Numbered from the stretch's first letter, positions 9,116-21,527 are shown. The stretch is 64,000 nt of DNA from Candidatus Pantoea edessiphila (GCF_002933345.1 NZ_PDKR01000002.1:62001-126000); one strand, 5' to 3'. Notes: a model not told the origin generated them from the letters alone. A program made the numbers and translations.

Positions 9116-11929
9116 ATGATTGATTATAAGTCAACTTTAAATTTACCTGAGACTAAATTTCCCATGAAAGGAAAGCTTGTGCATAGGGAACCAGAAATAT
9201 TAAAACGCTGGAATGATGATAATCTATATCAAATAATTAGAGAAAATAAAAAAGGCAAAAAAATATTTATATTACACGATGGACCTCCATATGCAAATGG
9301 TCAAATTCACATTGGTCATTGCGTTAATAAAATTCTAAAAGATATTGTTATTAAGTCCAAGGGAATGTCAGGTTATAATTCTCCATATATACCAGGTTGG
9401 GATTGTCATGGTCTACCTATTGAACATAAAATTGAACAAATGATTGGTAAGCCAGGAGATAAAGTAAGTTATGCAAATTTTCGAACATTATGTCGTAAAT
9501 TTGCATATGAACAAATTGAAAAACAAAAAGTTGACTTTATGCGATTAGGTATATTAGGAAATTGGAATAATCCTTATTTAACAATGAACTTTGAAACTGA
9601 AGCTAACATTATCAGAGTATTAGGAAAATTTATTAAAAACGGATATTTATATAAAGGAACAAAACCAGTTCATTGGTGTATAGATTGTTGTTCATCCTTA
9701 GCAGAAGCTGAAGTTGAATATCATGATAACATTTCATCTTCCATAGATGTTATGTTTAAATGTGTTGATCCCGATATAATTTCTAAAATATTTAAAATAT
9801 CACAAGTTGTCAATCCTATTTCATTAGTTATTTGGACAACAACTCCTTGGACTATCCCTGCAAACCGCGCAATAGCTGTAAATCCAGAATTTTATTATCA
9901 ATTAATAAAAGCCGACGACTTGTTTTTGATTTTAGCTAAGGATTTATTATTAACTTCTTTAGAACGCATTGGAATACGTGATTGGACCATACTAGGTGAA
10001 TGTAAAGGTAAGCAACTGGAATTGAAAAATTTTAAAAATCCTTTTTTTAATAATTATTCTCCAGTAGTCCTTAGTGAACATGTTACACGAGATATCGGTA
10101 CTGGTGCCGTACATATTGCTCCTAGTCACGGTATGGATGATTATATTGTTTCTAAGAAATATGGCATTAAAAATATAAATTTAATTGGACCTGATGGATA
10201 TTATTTAGCAGGAATACATCCTTTGTTAGATAATATTAAAATATTTCAAAGTAATACTATTATTATTGATTTACTAAAAAACAAAAATTTACTATTAAGT
10301 AATAAGGATTTTTCACACAATTACCCGCATTGTTGGCGCCATAAGACTCCAATTATCTTTCGAACCACACCTCAATGGTTTATTGATATGGACCATAAAA
10401 AATTGCGCATAGAATCTTTGAATAAAATTAGAAATGTTAAATGGGTGCCCAGTTGGGGTCAATCATGCATGGAATCTATGTTATTAAATCGCCCAGATTG
10501 GTGTATATCACGTCAAAGACTTTGGGGTGTACCTATTCCATTGTTTATACACAAAGAAACCGAACAATTGCATCCCGATACACTAAACATAATAGAAAAG
10601 GTTGCATCTCTTGTTGAAAAACATGGAATTCAAATATGGTGGGATTTAGATTCAGGTATTCTTATAAAAGAAACTAATGATTATTTAAAAGTATGTGATG
10701 TTCTTGATGTATGGTTTGATTCTGGTTCTACTATTCTGTCAGTAGTAGAAACACGTCCAGATTTTCTTAATAGTCAGCCTGATATGTATCTTGAAGGGTT
10801 AGATCAATATCGTGGATGGTTTATGTCTTCATTAGTTATTTCTACTGCTCTAAATAATACAGTCCCTTATCGTGAAGTAGTAACACAATCTTTTACTGTA
10901 GATGGTAAGGGAAGAAAAATGTCAAAATCACTTGGCAATGTAATATCTCCAAAAAATATAATTAAAAAGTTTGGTGCCGATATTTTAAGACTCTGGGTGG
11001 CATCAACTGATTATTCAAGCGAAATGACGATTTCTGATGATATTTTACAATGTTCATCTGAATATTATAGAAGGATACGTAATACTATCCGTTTTTTATT
11101 GGCTAACTTAAATGATTTTAATCCGAAAGAAAATCTAATAAAAAAAGATAATATGATATTAATAGATAAATGGGCAATAGGTCGTGCTCAAGCAGCACAA
11201 AAAGACATTGTTTCATTTTATGAAAAATATGATTTTCATAATGTTGTTCAACGATTGATGTATTTTTGTTCAATAGAAATGAGTTCTTTCTATCTTGATA
11301 TAATCAAAGATCGTCTATATACCATACAAGCAAATAATACATCAAGAAGAAGTTGTCAAACAGCCTTATGGCATATCATAGAAGCATTAGTTAGATGGAT
11401 AGAACCAATTTTATCTTTCACAGCTGATGAAGTTTGGAGTTATTTAGTAGGTGATCGTTCAAAGTATATATTTACTGAAGAATGGTATAAAGGTCTTTTC
11501 AGTTTGTCAAAAGATGATATTTTAGATGATCATTATTGGAATGATCTTATAAAAATAAGAAGCGAAGTTAATAAAGTAATTGAGCAAGCAAGAAAAAATA
11601 AATTAATTGGTAGTTCTTTGGAAGCAAATATTAAGTTATATATTGGATTAGATTTATATAAAAAATTACAATTTTTAGGTCATGAATTAAAATTTGTGTT
11701 TTTAACATCTAGTATTCAAATACTAGATTATAAATTTGCTACTAATAAGGCGTATCAAAGTGAAATATTTAAGGATTTAAAAATTGAGTTTTATAAAGCA
11801 GAAGGGGAAAAATGTTCTAGATGTTGGCATTATACTAAAGATATTGGGACAAACTCTAATTATCCTGAAATATGCAATCGTTGTATTGAAAACATAGTAG
11901 GAAAAGGTGAGGAACGTAAATTTGTATAA
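9116..11929 (+). CDS. ileS: Isoleucyl-tRNA synthetase
   Basis: Class I synthetase that charges tRNA-Ile. The protein is 937 residues (E. coli 938). The HIGH-type signature is [15 protein letters not shown] near residues 57-71. The editing domain carries [11 protein letters not shown] and a [12 protein letters not shown] block, and the second signature is [10 protein letters not shown]-terminal zinc finger follows, with pairs CSRC and CNRC. All expected parts are present. The stop TAA shares its last base with the lspA start, so the two are translationally coupled. Confidence 0.98.
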   Translation: MIDYKSTLNLPETKFPMKGKLVHREPEILKRWNDDNLYQIIRENKKGKKIFILHDGPPYANGQIHIGHCVNKILKDIVIKSKGMSGYNSPYIPGWDCHGLPIEHKIEQMIGKPGDKVSYANFRTLCRKFAYEQIEKQKVDFMRLGILGNWNNPYLTMNFETEANIIRVLGKFIKNGYLYKGTKPVHWCIDCCSSLAEAEVEYHDNISSSIDVMFKCVDPDIISKIFKISQVVNPISLVIWTTTPWTIPANRAIAVNPEFYYQLIKADDLFLILAKDLLLTSLERIGIRDWTILGECKGKQLELKNFKNPFFNNYSPVVLSEHVTRDIGTGAVHIAPSHGMDDYIVSKKYGIKNINLIGPDGYYLAGIHPLLDNIKIFQSNTIIIDLLKNKNLLLSNKDFSHNYPHCWRHKTPIIFRTTPQWFIDMDHKKLRIESLNKIRNVKWVPSWGQSCMESMLLNRPDWCISRQRLWGVPIPLFIHKETEQLHPDTLNIIEKVASLVEKHGIQIWWDLDSGILIKETNDYLKVCDVLDVWFDSGSTILSVVETRPDFLNSQPDMYLEGLDQYRGWFMSSLVISTALNNTVPYREVVTQSFTVDGKGRKMSKSLGNVISPKNIIKKFGADILRLWVASTDYSSEMTISDDILQCSSEYYRRIRNTIRFLLANLNDFNPKENLIKKDNMILIDKWAIGRAQAAQKDIVSFYEKYDFHNVVQRLMYFCSIEMSSFYLDIIKDRLYTIQANNTSRRSCQTALWHIIEALVRWIEPILSFTADEVWSYLVGDRSKYIFTEEWYKGLFSLSKDDILDDHYWNDLIKIRSEVNKVIEQARKNKLIGSSLEANIKLYIGLDLYKKLQFLGHELKFVFLTSSIQILDYKFATNKAYQSEIFKDLKIEFYKAEGEKCSRCWHYTKDIGTNSNYPEICNRCIENIVGKGEERKFV

Positions 11930-12396
11930 TGAAAAAAATTATTAAATTAATTTGCTTAAGTTGGTTATGGCTATCATTTGTAATAATTTTTATAGATATT
12001 GCTATTAAACAAACGATAATGAAAAACATGTATTTGCATGAAACATATCAGCTAACATCTTTTCTAAATATATTCTATTGCCATAATTATGGGATTGCAT
12101 TTAGTTTTCTAGATGATGGTAAAATTTGGCAGCGTTGGTTTTTCACTATTGTATCTATTATTGTTATTATATTTTTATTAGTTATTTCATATTATGATTA
12201 TTTAAACAATAAAATTTGTATTGCATATATATTAATAATTAGTGGTGCATTAGGTAATTTAATTGATCGTTTTTATTATGGATTTGTAATAGATTTTATT
12301 GATTTTCATATTAAAAATTCACACTTTCCTACGTTTAACATAGCAGATTGTAGTATAGTTATTGGTGTCATATTATTAATGTTAAAATATAAATGA
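11929..12396 (+). CDS. lspA: Lipoprotein signal peptidase (signal peptidase II)
   Basis: Inner-membrane aspartic protease that removes signal peptides from diacylated prolipoproteins. The protein is 155 residues (E. coli 164) and ends without the usual charged tail. Four hydrophobic segments are visible. The catalytic aspartates are in [17 protein letters not shown] and FNIADCS, and NYGIAFSF is the family block near residue 53. The gene overlaps ileS by one base (TAATG). fkpB, which follows lspA in E. coli, is missing. Its presence implies that some lipoproteins still exist. Confidence 0.95.
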   Translation: MKKIIKLICLSWLWLSFVIIFIDIAIKQTIMKNMYLHETYQLTSFLNIFYCHNYGIAFSFLDDGKIWQRWFFTIVSIIVIIFLLVISYYDYLNNKICIAYILIISGALGNLIDRFYYGFVIDFIDFHIKNSHFPTFNIADCSIVIGVILLMLKYK

Positions 12397-12418
12397 ATAT
12401 ATTTAAGCTGGAGTTAGA

Positions 12419-13351
12419 ATGAAAATTCTACTAGCTAATCCTCGTGGATTTTGTGCAGGCGTTACAAGAGCAATCACTATTGTTGAAAGAGCATTAGACA
12501 TATATGGACCTCCTGTATATGTTTATAATGAAATAGTACATAATAGTTATATAGTTAGTAATTTACGTGAGCTTGGTGTAATTTTTGTAAAACAAATAAA
12601 TGAAGTACCAATTCACGCTGTTTTGATATTTTCTGCACATGGTGTATCACAAAAAATAAGAAATGAAGCAAAAAAAAACAATCCTAGAGTTTTATTAGAT
12701 GCAACATGTCCATTAGTATCAAAAATTCATTTTGAAGTAAAAAATGCGAGTCGTAAAGGTATAGAAGTTATTTTAATTGGAAACTATAATCATCAAGAAG
12801 TGCAGGGTACTTTAGGGCAATATGATAATGATCATGGTGGAATTTATGTAATAAATTCTATTGAAGATAAATCTAAATTAAAAATAAAAAATGAAAAAAA
12901 AGTGAATTTTATGACACAAAGTACTCTATCAGTTGATTATACTGCTAAGATTGTTAATAAATTAAGACAGAATTTTCCATTGATTAACGGACCTCACAAA
13001 GAAGATATTTGTTACGCAACTACTAATAGGCAAAAAGCAGTAAAGGTTTTGGCACGTTATACAGAACTAATATTAGTTGTTGGTTCAAAAAATTCTTCTA
13101 ATTCTAATAGACTAGTTGAAGTAGTACAAAATATGGGGAAAGTAGTTAAGTTAATTGATTCATATAAAGATATTAAAAAAAATTGGTTTAAAAATATTAA
13201 CTATGTTGGTGTTACATCAGGTGCTTCAGCTCCAGATATTTTAGTTAATAAAGTAGTAGAATATTTAATTAAATTAGGTGGTAATAATATTACAGAGCTA
13301 ATAGGTGAAAAAGAAAAATTTGTATTTAATTTGCCAAATAAATTAATTTAA
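12419..13351 (+). CDS. ispH: 4-hydroxy-3-methylbut-2-enyl diphosphate reductase
   Basis: Last step of the non-mevalonate isoprenoid pathway, an iron-sulfur enzyme giving IPP and DMAPP. The protein is 310 residues (E. coli 316). The three cluster cysteines are present in RGFCAGV (residue 12), DATCPLV and [10 protein letters not shown]. Substrate-binding residues in VHNSY, SAHGVS and HQEVQGT are kept, and the end carries [13 protein letters not shown]. The start follows a GGAG site at 12411-12414. The undecaprenyl carrier for MraY and MurG depends on this pathway. Confidence 0.97.
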   Translation: MKILLANPRGFCAGVTRAITIVERALDIYGPPVYVYNEIVHNSYIVSNLRELGVIFVKQINEVPIHAVLIFSAHGVSQKIRNEAKKNNPRVLLDATCPLVSKIHFEVKNASRKGIEVILIGNYNHQEVQGTLGQYDNDHGGIYVINSIEDKSKLKIKNEKKVNFMTQSTLSVDYTAKIVNKLRQNFPLINGPHKEDICYATTNRQKAVKVLARYTELILVVGSKNSSNSNRLVEVVQNMGKVVKLIDSYKDIKKNWFKNINYVGVTSGASAPDILVNKVVEYLIKLGGNNITELIGEKEKFVFNLPNKLI

Positions 13352-13477
13352 TATCTAATTTATTATAATAATTAATAAAAGTTTTTATTTTAAATAAATA
13401 TAATTTAAAACATTACAAATTAAGTTAATATTAAAATACAAAAATATTTTATAGTGGTTTTTGTTAAGGTGGTAATA

Positions 13478-14293
13478 ATGGATGATAATATTAGAATTGC
13501 TATTACAGGCGGTCAAGGACGTATGGGCCGTAGTTTAATTCTTGCAGCTCAACAAAAACATATGAATTTAGGAGGTGTTTTAGTCAAACCAGGATCTTCA
13601 GTAATTGGTCGTGATGTCGGAGAATTAATAGGTAGTTATAAATTTAATATTAAAATTTCAGATAATTTATATAGTATAATTGATGACTTTGATTTGTTAA
13701 TAGATTTCACAAATACTCAAGCTACCATGAAATATTTAGATATATGTCTAAAATATAAAAAACCTATGGTTATTGGTACTACAGGTTTTAATCAAACAGA
13801 ACAAGATTTAATTAATCGCGTATCACAAGAAATTGCAATTGTTTTATCTGCCAATTTTAGCATAGGAATGAATATAGTTCTTAAATTACTAGAAAAAACA
13901 GCTAAAGTAATAGGATCTAATTCAGATATTGAAATTATTGAAAAACATCATAGTCGTAAAATTGATGCTCCTTCAGGTACGGCATTGGTTATGGGGAAAA
14001 CAATAGCTAATGTAATGAATTTAGATTTTGATAAACATAAAGTATGTAAAAGAGAGGGAATAATAGGAGAACGTAAGAAACAATCAATTGGTCTTTCTAC
14101 AGTGAGAGCTGGGGATATTATAGGTGAACATACCGCAATATTTGCAAGCATAGGTGAAATCATAGAAATAAATCATAAAGTTTCTAGTCGTATGAATTTT
14201 GCTATAGGTGCAATTAAAGCAGCAGAATGGTTAAAATACAAAAAATATGGTCTTTTTGACATGTGTGATGTATTAAATTTATCTTGTTTATAG
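13478..14293 (+). CDS. dapB: 4-hydroxy-tetrahydrodipicolinate reductase
   Basis: Reduces the dihydrodipicolinate precursor in lysine and meso-diaminopimelate synthesis. I chose ATG 13478 (MDDNIRIAITGGQGRMG). It matches the family start and has AAGGTGG at 13466-13472. An in-frame ATG at 13454 would add eight residues unlike the family. The protein is 271 residues (E. coli 273). The NAD(P) loop is at the N-terminus and the catalytic block HHSRKIDAPSGTA is near the middle. Product DAP is needed by MurE in this same window. A strong hairpin terminator follows. Confidence 0.96.
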   Translation: MDDNIRIAITGGQGRMGRSLILAAQQKHMNLGGVLVKPGSSVIGRDVGELIGSYKFNIKISDNLYSIIDDFDLLIDFTNTQATMKYLDICLKYKKPMVIGTTGFNQTEQDLINRVSQEIAIVLSANFSIGMNIVLKLLEKTAKVIGSNSDIEIIEKHHSRKIDAPSGTALVMGKTIANVMNLDFDKHKVCKREGIIGERKKQSIGLSTVRAGDIIGEHTAIFASIGEIIEINHKVSSRMNFAIGAIKAAEWLKYKKYGLFDMCDVLNLSCL

Positions 14294-14335
14294 ATCACTA
14301 TCATAACATAAAAACTAAAATATAAAATTTTATTT

Positions 14336-14387
14336 AAATTGAATTTATTAAAACTATTTAATAAATTCAATTTGATTGAGTTTTTTT
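14336..14387 (+). terminator. Long perfect hairpin plus T7 downstream of dapB
   Basis: A perfect 17-bp inverted repeat, AAATTGAATTTATTAAA (14336-14352) and its complement (14357-14373), with a 4-nt loop ACTA. A run of seven T follows at 14381-14387. It sits 43 bp after the dapB stop and before carA. The stem is almost purely A/T, and the T-run is separated from the stem by 7 nt, so intrinsic termination is likely but not certain. Confidence 0.65.
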
Positions 14388-14511
14388 GTCTTATTATTTT
14401 CATCTTTAAATTTAAGAGATGTTTAATATTAAATTTACTTTTATTAAAACAATAAAAATGAATTTAAAATGTTTTTTATTATTTTAATAATATTTTATTA
14501 TTAGGGAGAAT

Positions 14512-15687
14512 ATGTTGCGTAAATCAGCTCTTTTAGTATTGGAAGACGGAACTCAATTTTACGGGCGGACTATTGGGGCTATAGGTTCGACAGTAGGAGA
14601 AATTATATTTAATACCTCAATGACCGGTTATCAAGAAATACTAACTGACCCGTCTTATTTTCTCCAAATTATTGTTTTAACTTATCCTCATATCGGCAAT
14701 GTTGGAACCAATTTTGAAGACGAGGAATCTAACAGAATTTACGCTCAAGGTCTGATTATTCGTGATTTACCATTATTAGTTAGCAATTTTCGTAGTAAAG
14801 AAAGTTTATCAAAATATTTAAAACGTAATAATATTATTGCTCTTGCTGATGTTGATACTAGAAAGTTAACTCGTTTATTACGTGAAAAGGGTACTCAAAA
14901 TGGCTGTATAATTGCTAAAAGAAATCCAGATATTACAATTTCTTTGCAAAAAGCTAGATCTTTTATAAAGCTTAAAGACATAGATATATCAAAAGAAGTT
15001 ACTACCTCTAAAATCTATACTTGGAACAAAGGTAATGTAAAGTTAACAAATACATTATTAGAGAAAAAAAAATCAAAACAATTGCCTTACCATGTGATTG
15101 TTTATGACTACGGTGTAAAACGTAATATTTTACGCATTTTAGTTGACAAAGGATGTTTCTTAACTGTTGTTCCAGCATATACTTCTGTAAATGAAATAAT
15201 GAAAATGGAACCGGATGGAATTTTCCTTTCTAATGGTCCTGGTGATCCTAAATTATGTAAGTATGCTATTGATAATATCAAATATTTTCTACAGATAGAA
15301 ATTCCAATATTCGGTATATGCTTTGGTCATCAACTTTTAGCACTAGCAAGTGGTGCAGAAATAATAAAAATGAAAACCGGTCATCATGGAGCAAATCATC
15401 CTGTACAAGATCTTAGTAGTAAAAAAATAATGATAACTGCACAAAACCATTGCTTCGTAGTTAATAAAGTAAACTTGCCAATTAACTTGTATATAACACA
15501 TATTTCGCTATTTGATAACACAATACAAGGCATTCATCATATTTGTAAACCAGCATTTAGCTTTCAAGGACATCCAGAAGCAAGTCCAGGACCTTTTGAT
15601 GCAATGGTGTTATTTGATCATTTTATTGAATTAATTAATAAATTTTCTTTAAAAAAGAAATCAGGAGTTAATAATGCCAAAACGTAA
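14512..15687 (+). CDS. carA: Carbamoyl-phosphate synthase, small (glutaminase) subunit
   Basis: Hydrolyses glutamine and feeds ammonia to CarB for pyrimidine and arginine synthesis. The protein is 391 residues from ATG 14512 (E. coli 382). The class I glutaminase triad is present: Cys in [11 protein letters not shown], His and Glu in [11 protein letters not shown]. The start is ambiguous: ATG is followed directly by TTG (14515), and reading from TTG gives [15 protein letters not shown], aligned to the E. coli protein, whose gene starts with UUG. The AGGGAG site (14503-14508) lies 3 nt from the ATG but 6 nt from the TTG, which favours the TTG. The end overlaps carB by 14 bp. Confidence 0.96.
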   Translation: MLRKSALLVLEDGTQFYGRTIGAIGSTVGEIIFNTSMTGYQEILTDPSYFLQIIVLTYPHIGNVGTNFEDEESNRIYAQGLIIRDLPLLVSNFRSKESLSKYLKRNNIIALADVDTRKLTRLLREKGTQNGCIIAKRNPDITISLQKARSFIKLKDIDISKEVTTSKIYTWNKGNVKLTNTLLEKKKSKQLPYHVIVYDYGVKRNILRILVDKGCFLTVVPAYTSVNEIMKMEPDGIFLSNGPGDPKLCKYAIDNIKYFLQIEIPIFGICFGHQLLALASGAEIIKMKTGHHGANHPVQDLSSKKIMITAQNHCFVVNKVNLPINLYITHISLFDNTIQGIHHICKPAFSFQGHPEASPGPFDAMVLFDHFIELINKFSLKKKSGVNNAKT

Positions 15688-18600
15688 AGATATAAAATCT
15701 ATCCTGATTCTTGGTGCAGGTCCAATTATAATTGGACAAGCCTGTGAATTTGATTATTCTGGTGTACAAGCTTGTAAAGTTTTAAAAACAGAAGGTTACC
15801 GTATCATTTTAGTAAACTCCAATCCAGCCACTATTATGACAGATCCAGAAATGGCCGATGTTACTTACATTGAACCAATAAATTGGGAAATAATACAAAA
15901 AATCATTAAAAAAGAAAGACCTGACGCATTACTTCCCACTATGGGAGGTCAAACAGCATTAACTTGTGCTTTAGAGCTTAATCGTCAAGGAGTACTTGAA
16001 AAGTTTAATGTAATTATGATTGGTGCTAACGCAGAAAGTATTGATAAAGCAGAAAACCGATATCTCTTTGATAAAGCAATAAAAAGTATTGGTCTAGAAA
16101 CTGCTCGTTCTGGTATGGCAAAAACAATTAAGGACGCGTTAGTTATAGCAGATTACGTTGGATTTCCATGTATTATTCGCCCATCATTTACTATGGGAGG
16201 TTCTGGTGGAGGTATAGCATATAATTTTAAAGAATTTCAAGAAATATGCAATCAAGGATTTAAAGCATCACCGACTCATGAATTATTAATTGATGAATCT
16301 TTACTTGGTTGGAAAGAGTATGAAATGGAAGTTTTACGAGATAAAAACGACAATTGTATAATAGTTTGCTCAATAGAAAATTTTGATGCTATGGGTATTC
16401 ATACAGGTGATTCTATCACAGTAGCTCCGGCTCAAACATTAACAGATAAAGAATATCAAATTATGCGTAATTCTTCAATAGCAGTATTGCGAGAAATAGG
16501 TGTAGAAACTGGTGGTTCTAATGTTCAATTCGCAATAAATCCAAAAAACGGAAGATCAATCATTATTGAAATGAATCCACGTGTATCACGTTCATCTGCA
16601 TTAGCTTCTAAAGCTACTGGTTTTCCTATCGCAAAAATATCAGCTAAATTAGCAGTAGGATATACTCTTGATGAATTAACTAACGATATTACTGGGGATA
16701 TAATACCTGCTTCATTTGAACCTTCTATTGATTACGTTGTTACTAAGATTCCTCGATTCAATTTTGAAAAGTTTCCAGGTGCAAACAATATTTTAAATAC
16801 TCAAATGAAATCAGTTGGGGAAGTAATGGGCATTGGTCGTACTTTTCAAGAATCATTACAAAAAGCATTACGTAGTTTAGAAATAGGAGTTAGTGGTTTA
16901 GATTCTAAATTAAATAATTATAATAATTTGAATAATATTAAAAATATACTTAAAAGTGCTAGCTCAGATAGAATCTGGTATATTGCTGATGCGTTTAGAG
17001 CTGGAATGTCTATTTATAACGTATTTAAACTCACTAATATTGATAAATGGTTTTTGATTCAAATTAAAGAATTAGTAAATTTAGAAAAGCAAGTCATTTT
17101 AAAAGGTAGAAATGGTTTAAATAAATCATTCTTATATCAGTTAAAACGTAAAGGTTTTTCAGATATTCGTTTAGCATATTTAACAAAACTAAAAGAAAAA
17201 AACATTCGCCAACTTAGATTGCTTTATAATTTGCACCCTGTTTATAAAAGAATTGATACTTGTGCTGCTGAATTTGCTACGAATACTGCATATATGTATT
17301 CAACTTATGAAGAAGAATGTGAATCTGAACCAAATCAAAATAAAGAAAAAATAATGATAATAGGAGGAGGTCCAAATCGCATAGGTCAAGGTATAGAATT
17401 TGATTATTGTTGTGTTCATGCTTCGTTGGCATTACGTGCAAATGGTTATGAGACTATTATGGTTAACTGTAATCCAGAGACAGTTTCAACTGATTATGAT
17501 ATTTCTAATAGACTTTATTTTGAACCAATTACATTAGAAGATATATTAGAAATAATACGGGTTGAAAAACCTAAAGGAGTAATTATACAGTATGGAGGTC
17601 AAACACCATTAAAATTAGCACATTTACTGGAAGAACATAATGTGCCAATTATTGGTACTAGCCCAGACTCTATTGATTGTGCCGAAGATAGAAAACGTTT
17701 TCAACAATTAATTAAATATCTTGATTTAAAACAACCAAAAAATGCTACTGTTTTCAATTTAAATCAAGCTATAAATAAAGCTACAGATATAGGTTATCCA
17801 TTGTTAGTACGGCCTTCATATGTTTTAGGTGGACGTGCTATGGAAATAATATATGATGAATTTGATTTAAAGAGTTACTTCCAAACAACTATATCCAATA
17901 ATAATCCAATATTGCTAGATCATTTTATAGAAGATGCTATTGAGGTAGACGTTGATGCTATTTATGACGGGAAGGATTTACTTATTGGAGGTATTATGGA
18001 ACATATAGAACAAGCAGGGATTCATTCAGGAGATTCTGCATGTTCGTTACCAGCTTATTCCCTTAGTAATAAAATTCAAAATAAAATACGCAAACAAACA
18101 AAACAATTAGCTGCTGCATTAAAAATTTGTGGACTTATGAATGTTCAATTTGCTGTTAAAGATGAAGATATTTATTTAATTGAAATTAATCCACGTGCTG
18201 CCCGTACTATTCCTTTCGTTTCTAAAGCTACTGGTATTCCTTTAGCAAAAGTAGCTGCTCTTGTGATGGTAGGTAAAACACTATCTGAACAAAATTTTAC
18301 TAAGGAAATAATTCCACACTATTACTCTGTGAAAGAAGTGGTATTGCCATTTATTAAATTTCAAGGATCTGACCCAATTCTTGGTCCAGAAATGCGTTCA
18401 ACTGGTGAAGTTATGGGAATTGGTAGAACCTTTGAAGAAGCCTTTGCCAAAGCTATGTTAAGTGCAAAAGACAATTTAGAGAAAAATGGAAAAGCATTTT
18501 TATCAGTGAGAGCTAATGATAAAAGACGTATAGTTGATCTTGCAATTAAATTGCAAAAATTTGGGTTCGAATTGGATGCTACATACGGTACAGCTCTAAT

Positions 18601-18892
18601 CTTAAGTAAGGCAGGTATTAATGTGCGTATAGTAAAAAAAATGAAAGAAGGATATCCAAACATTCAAAACCATTTAAATAACGGTGAATATACTTATATT
18701 GTAAATACTGCTTCAGGTCGTAAGTCTATTGAAGATTCTAAAATAATTAGAAACAGTGCGCTTAAGTTTAACGTATGTTATAATACAACAATAAATGGAA
18801 GTTTTGCTAGAGTAATGTCATTAAATGCTGATCCATTAGAAAGAATAATTTCTTTACAAGAATTACATAGCCAATTAATTAATTTAAATTAA
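15674..18892 (+). CDS. carB: Carbamoyl-phosphate synthase, large subunit
   Basis: Makes carbamoyl phosphate from bicarbonate, ammonia and two ATP. The protein is 1072 residues (E. coli 1073). It holds two homologous ATP-grasp halves, the first starting [22 protein letters not shown] and the second [22 protein letters not shown] loops are [13 protein letters not shown] and [12 protein letters not shown]. The C-terminal allosteric domain, with [11 protein letters not shown] and [10 protein letters not shown], is intact, so ornithine/UMP control may persist (inference). It overlaps carA, as is usual for this operon. Confidence 0.98.
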   Translation: MPKRKDIKSILILGAGPIIIGQACEFDYSGVQACKVLKTEGYRIILVNSNPATIMTDPEMADVTYIEPINWEIIQKIIKKERPDALLPTMGGQTALTCALELNRQGVLEKFNVIMIGANAESIDKAENRYLFDKAIKSIGLETARSGMAKTIKDALVIADYVGFPCIIRPSFTMGGSGGGIAYNFKEFQEICNQGFKASPTHELLIDESLLGWKEYEMEVLRDKNDNCIIVCSIENFDAMGIHTGDSITVAPAQTLTDKEYQIMRNSSIAVLREIGVETGGSNVQFAINPKNGRSIIIEMNPRVSRSSALASKATGFPIAKISAKLAVGYTLDELTNDITGDIIPASFEPSIDYVVTKIPRFNFEKFPGANNILNTQMKSVGEVMGIGRTFQESLQKALRSLEIGVSGLDSKLNNYNNLNNIKNILKSASSDRIWYIADAFRAGMSIYNVFKLTNIDKWFLIQIKELVNLEKQVILKGRNGLNKSFLYQLKRKGFSDIRLAYLTKLKEKNIRQLRLLYNLHPVYKRIDTCAAEFATNTAYMYSTYEEECESEPNQNKEKIMIIGGGPNRIGQGIEFDYCCVHASLALRANGYETIMVNCNPETVSTDYDISNRLYFEPITLEDILEIIRVEKPKGVIIQYGGQTPLKLAHLLEEHNVPIIGTSPDSIDCAEDRKRFQQLIKYLDLKQPKNATVFNLNQAINKATDIGYPLLVRPSYVLGGRAMEIIYDEFDLKSYFQTTISNNNPILLDHFIEDAIEVDVDAIYDGKDLLIGGIMEHIEQAGIHSGDSACSLPAYSLSNKIQNKIRKQTKQLAAALKICGLMNVQFAVKDEDIYLIEINPRAARTIPFVSKATGIPLAKVAALVMVGKTLSEQNFTKEIIPHYYSVKEVVLPFIKFQGSDPILGPEMRSTGEVMGIGRTFEEAFAKAMLSAKDNLEKNGKAFLSVRANDKRRIVDLAIKLQKFGFELDATYGTALILSKAGINVRIVKKMKEGYPNIQNHLNNGEYTYIVNTASGRKSIEDSKIIRNSALKFNVCYNTTINGSFARVMSLNADPLERIISLQELHSQLINLN

Positions 18893-18934
18893 AATTTAAT
18901 TTCTATAAACAATTAATATTGTAGAAAATAAAAT

Positions 18935-19426
18935 ATGATAAGTATTATTGCTTCATTTGAAGATAATCGTTTTATTGGATTGAAAAATAATATGCTTTGG
19001 AACCTTCCAGTAGATTTATTATGGTTCAAAAAAAATACTATAAATAAACCGATAATCATGGGTAGAATTACCTTTGAATCTATTGGACGAGCATTACCGC
19101 AAAGAACTAATATTGTGGTAAGTAGTAATCCAGGAACATCAAAAGATGTCATTTGGGTTAAGTCTTTAAATGAAGCAATTAAATTAACTATTTCATATAA
19201 TGAAACAATGATAATTGGGGGAGCTAGTATATATGAACAAATGATAAATTACGCTGATTTACTATACTTAACTCATGTTAATGTAGATATTTTTGGTGAT
19301 AAAAAATTTCCATATTACAACCCTTATGAATGGAAACCTATATTTAGAAATTTTCATAATATTGATAAAAAAAATATATACAGTTGTAATTTTGAAATAT
19401 TGCGTCGTCGTTTTAAACTTTATTGA
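18935..19426 (+). CDS. folA: Dihydrofolate reductase
   Basis: Reduces dihydrofolate to tetrahydrofolate with NADPH. The protein is 163 residues (E. coli 159). The catalytic Asp is in LPVDLLWFKKNT (residue 27 region), with IMGRITFESIGR and IIGGASIYEQ for NADPH binding. The last residues RRRFKLY extend slightly past the E. coli end. It is convergent with apaH, 26 bp away, as in E. coli, where kefC-kefF between carAB and folA have been lost here. Confidence 0.96.
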   Translation: MISIIASFEDNRFIGLKNNMLWNLPVDLLWFKKNTINKPIIMGRITFESIGRALPQRTNIVVSSNPGTSKDVIWVKSLNEAIKLTISYNETMIIGGASIYEQMINYADLLYLTHVNVDIFGDKKFPYYNPYEWKPIFRNFHNIDKKNIYSCNFEILRRRFKLY

Positions 19427-19452
19427 TAATAAATAAAATTATTTTTAAATAC

Positions 19453-20271
19453 TTAAGAGTGAGTTATTTTATTTATTCTACAGTATTTTTTTTCTTCCCA
19501 ATGTAAAAGGGTAAGCCTCCCCCCCCAACAACAACCTGTATCTAATCCTATAATTTTTTTAGGGGTTCCTTTTCCTTTGATAGCAGACCAATGACCAAAA
19601 ACTATCGTATAATCACTTATTGATTTATTTTTAATGTTAAACCAAGGTCTTATTGATAATTTACTAGATTTTATAATATTTTTAGAAAACATTTCTAATT
19701 GACCATTACTAAAACAATAACGCATTCTAGTTAATACATTGGTACTAAATCTAAGTCTTGATAATCCACTAAGTTTTTCATTCCAATCATTAGGTGTATT
19801 ACCATACATAGAATTAAGAAATAATGTATAAATATTACTAGAAAGCACTTTTTCTATTTCATATGCACACATTTTTGCTGTTTTTAAATCCCATTGAGGA
19901 CTGATTCCAGCATGTGCCATAATTAATTTTTTTTGTTCGTCTACTTGTATTAATGGTTGACAACGTAGCCAGTTAATTATATCATCGATATCTTCAGCTT
20001 TTAAAAGATTTTTTAAATCCTTATTAGTCTTATCACTATTAATCCCTGCATGAACTGCTAAAAGATTTAAATCATGGTTCCCCAGAACTAACTTGACACA
20101 CCTATCAATTGATTTAACATAACGTAATACATCTAATGAATATGGTCCTCGTGCTACCAAATCACCTGTTAACCACAAGGTATCTTTTCTAGAATCAAAG
20201 TTAACTTTTTTTAATAAAGTGCGTAATTCTTTGTAGCAGCCATGAATGTCACCAATTAGATATGTACTCAT
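19453..20271 (-). CDS. apaH: Bis(5'-nucleosyl)-tetraphosphatase (symmetrical)
   Basis: Splits Ap4A into two ADP and can remove Np4 caps from RNA. The protein is 272 residues (E. coli 280). Metallophosphatase motifs are intact: GDIHGCYKE (residues 7-15), [15 protein letters not shown], and AHAG in the middle. The C-terminal block [13 protein letters not shown] is encoded partly by a run of eight G on the sense strand (19526-19519), unusual in this AT-rich genome, with the frame intact across it. Last gene of the surA-pdxA-ksgA-apaG-apaH operon. Confidence 0.96.
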   Translation of the reverse strand: MSTYLIGDIHGCYKELRTLLKKVNFDSRKDTLWLTGDLVARGPYSLDVLRYVKSIDRCVKLVLGNHDLNLLAVHAGINSDKTNKDLKNLLKAEDIDDIINWLRCQPLIQVDEQKKLIMAHAGISPQWDLKTAKMCAYEIEKVLSSNIYTLFLNSMYGNTPNDWNEKLSGLSRLRFSTNVLTRMRYCFSNGQLEMFSKNIIKSSKLSIRPWFNIKNKSISDYTIVFGHWSAIKGKGTPKKIIGLDTGCCWGGRLTLLHWEEKKYCRINKITHS

Positions 20272-20322
20272 AAATTTTTAGATCCAATTTTAAATTGTTT
20301 CATTAATTAAATAAAGCGAATA

Positions 20323-20697
20323 TCAATGAACATAACTTCTTATAGCAACTCTAAAAATAGGAATTTCTAAATTAAACTTTTCACCTAGTTCATTTGCCAT
20401 TATATAGTAACCCTGCATTGTACCAATAGGTGTTTCAAGAACTAAACCACTAGTATAACGAAATTCACATCCTGATAGGACACAAGGTTTTATTTCTATA
20501 CCTTCACCATGAATTTCTACCTCACGACCATCACCATCAGTAATTAACCAGTAGCGCCTAATGAATTTAATTGGAAATTTATTCATATTACGAATTACTA
20601 TAGTATATGTAAAAACATAATGAGATTGTTCTGGATAAGATTTTGATTCTACATATAAACTTTTAGCATAGACAAATGAGTGAGTTAATTCAATCAT
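20323..20697 (-). CDS. apaG: ApaG protein (Co2+/Mg2+ efflux-associated, FN3-like fold)
   Basis: Small protein of poorly defined role that is genetically linked to divalent cation resistance. The protein is 124 residues (E. coli 125). Family blocks are YTIVIRNMNKFPIKFIRRYW, DGRGREVEIHGEG-like DGDGREVEIHGEG, and ETPIGTMQGYY. The start ATG overlaps the ksgA stop by 4 bp, so translation is probably coupled. Conserved position between ksgA and apaH. Confidence 0.95.
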   Translation of the reverse strand: MIELTHSFVYAKSLYVESKSYPEQSHYVFTYTIVIRNMNKFPIKFIRRYWLITDGDGREVEIHGEGIEIKPCVLSGCEFRYTSGLVLETPIGTMQGYYIMANELGEKFNLEIPIFRVAIRSYVH

Positions 20698-21527
20698 TCA
20701 TTAACCGCTCCTGTGTTCTTTAAATTATTTGATAACCAATTAGCTAAATCACAATATTGTGAAACTGAAATATTTTCAGGTCGTAAAGTAGGATCAATAG
20801 ATAGCTCTTTAAACACACTTATTGGAATTACTGTATCTAAACTATTAGCCAATATCTTGCGACGTTTACTAAAAGCTATATTAGTAACGTAATTTAATAA
20901 ATTAATATTATTTACTATTGAATGCGGTCGGTTTTTAAAAGGAACTAAACGAACAAACATAGAATCTACTTTAGGAGTAGGGGTGAAAAATTTAGAATTA
21001 ACTGCTAATAATGGAATTACTTCACAATGATATTGTGTCATTACACTAAGACGACCATATGTTCTATTTCCTGGACAAGTAGCCATACGATTAACTACTT
21101 CTTTTTGTAACATAAAGTGCATATCTTTGATAAAACTAACATAATTAAAAAGATGAAATATTAATTTAGTAGAAATATTATAAGGTAAGTTTCCGAATAT
21201 ACGAAGTAACTTTTTTTCCTTAAAAGAAAATGATTCAAAATCAAATTTCATTGCATCTTGTTTAAAGATAGTTAATTTAGAACTAAATATTGGATTTTGT
21301 TTTAATCGTGTTGCAAGGATATCGTCTAATTCAATTACAATTAATTTATCAGTATATTTGCAAATCTGTTCTGTTAGAATACCTAAACCAGGTCCAATTT
21401 CTATCAATATTTGATCGTTTTTAGGATTAATAGCAGATACTATTTCATTAATAATAGAATTATTATTCAAAAAATTTTGTCCAAAACGTTTGCGAACACA
21501 ATGTCCTTTATAAATAAAGTTATTCAT
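20694..21527 (-). CDS. ksgA: 16S rRNA adenine-N6,N6 dimethyltransferase
   Basis: Dimethylates two adjacent adenines in helix 45 of 16S rRNA. From ATG 21527 the protein is 277 residues (E. coli 273). I preferred this start because [20 protein letters not shown] aligns with the family. A TTG four codons upstream would only add MIEI. SAM motif [14 protein letters not shown] and catalytic [10 protein letters not shown] are clear. The start overlaps the pdxA end by 8 bp. Confidence 0.96.
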   Translation of the reverse strand: MNNFIYKGHCVRKRFGQNFLNNNSIINEIVSAINPKNDQILIEIGPGLGILTEQICKYTDKLIVIELDDILATRLKQNPIFSSKLTIFKQDAMKFDFESFSFKEKKLLRIFGNLPYNISTKLIFHLFNYVSFIKDMHFMLQKEVVNRMATCPGNRTYGRLSVMTQYHCEVIPLLAVNSKFFTPTPKVDSMFVRLVPFKNRPHSIVNNINLLNYVTNIAFSKRRKILANSLDTVIPISVFKELSIDPTLRPENISVSQYCDLANWLSNNLKNTGAVNE

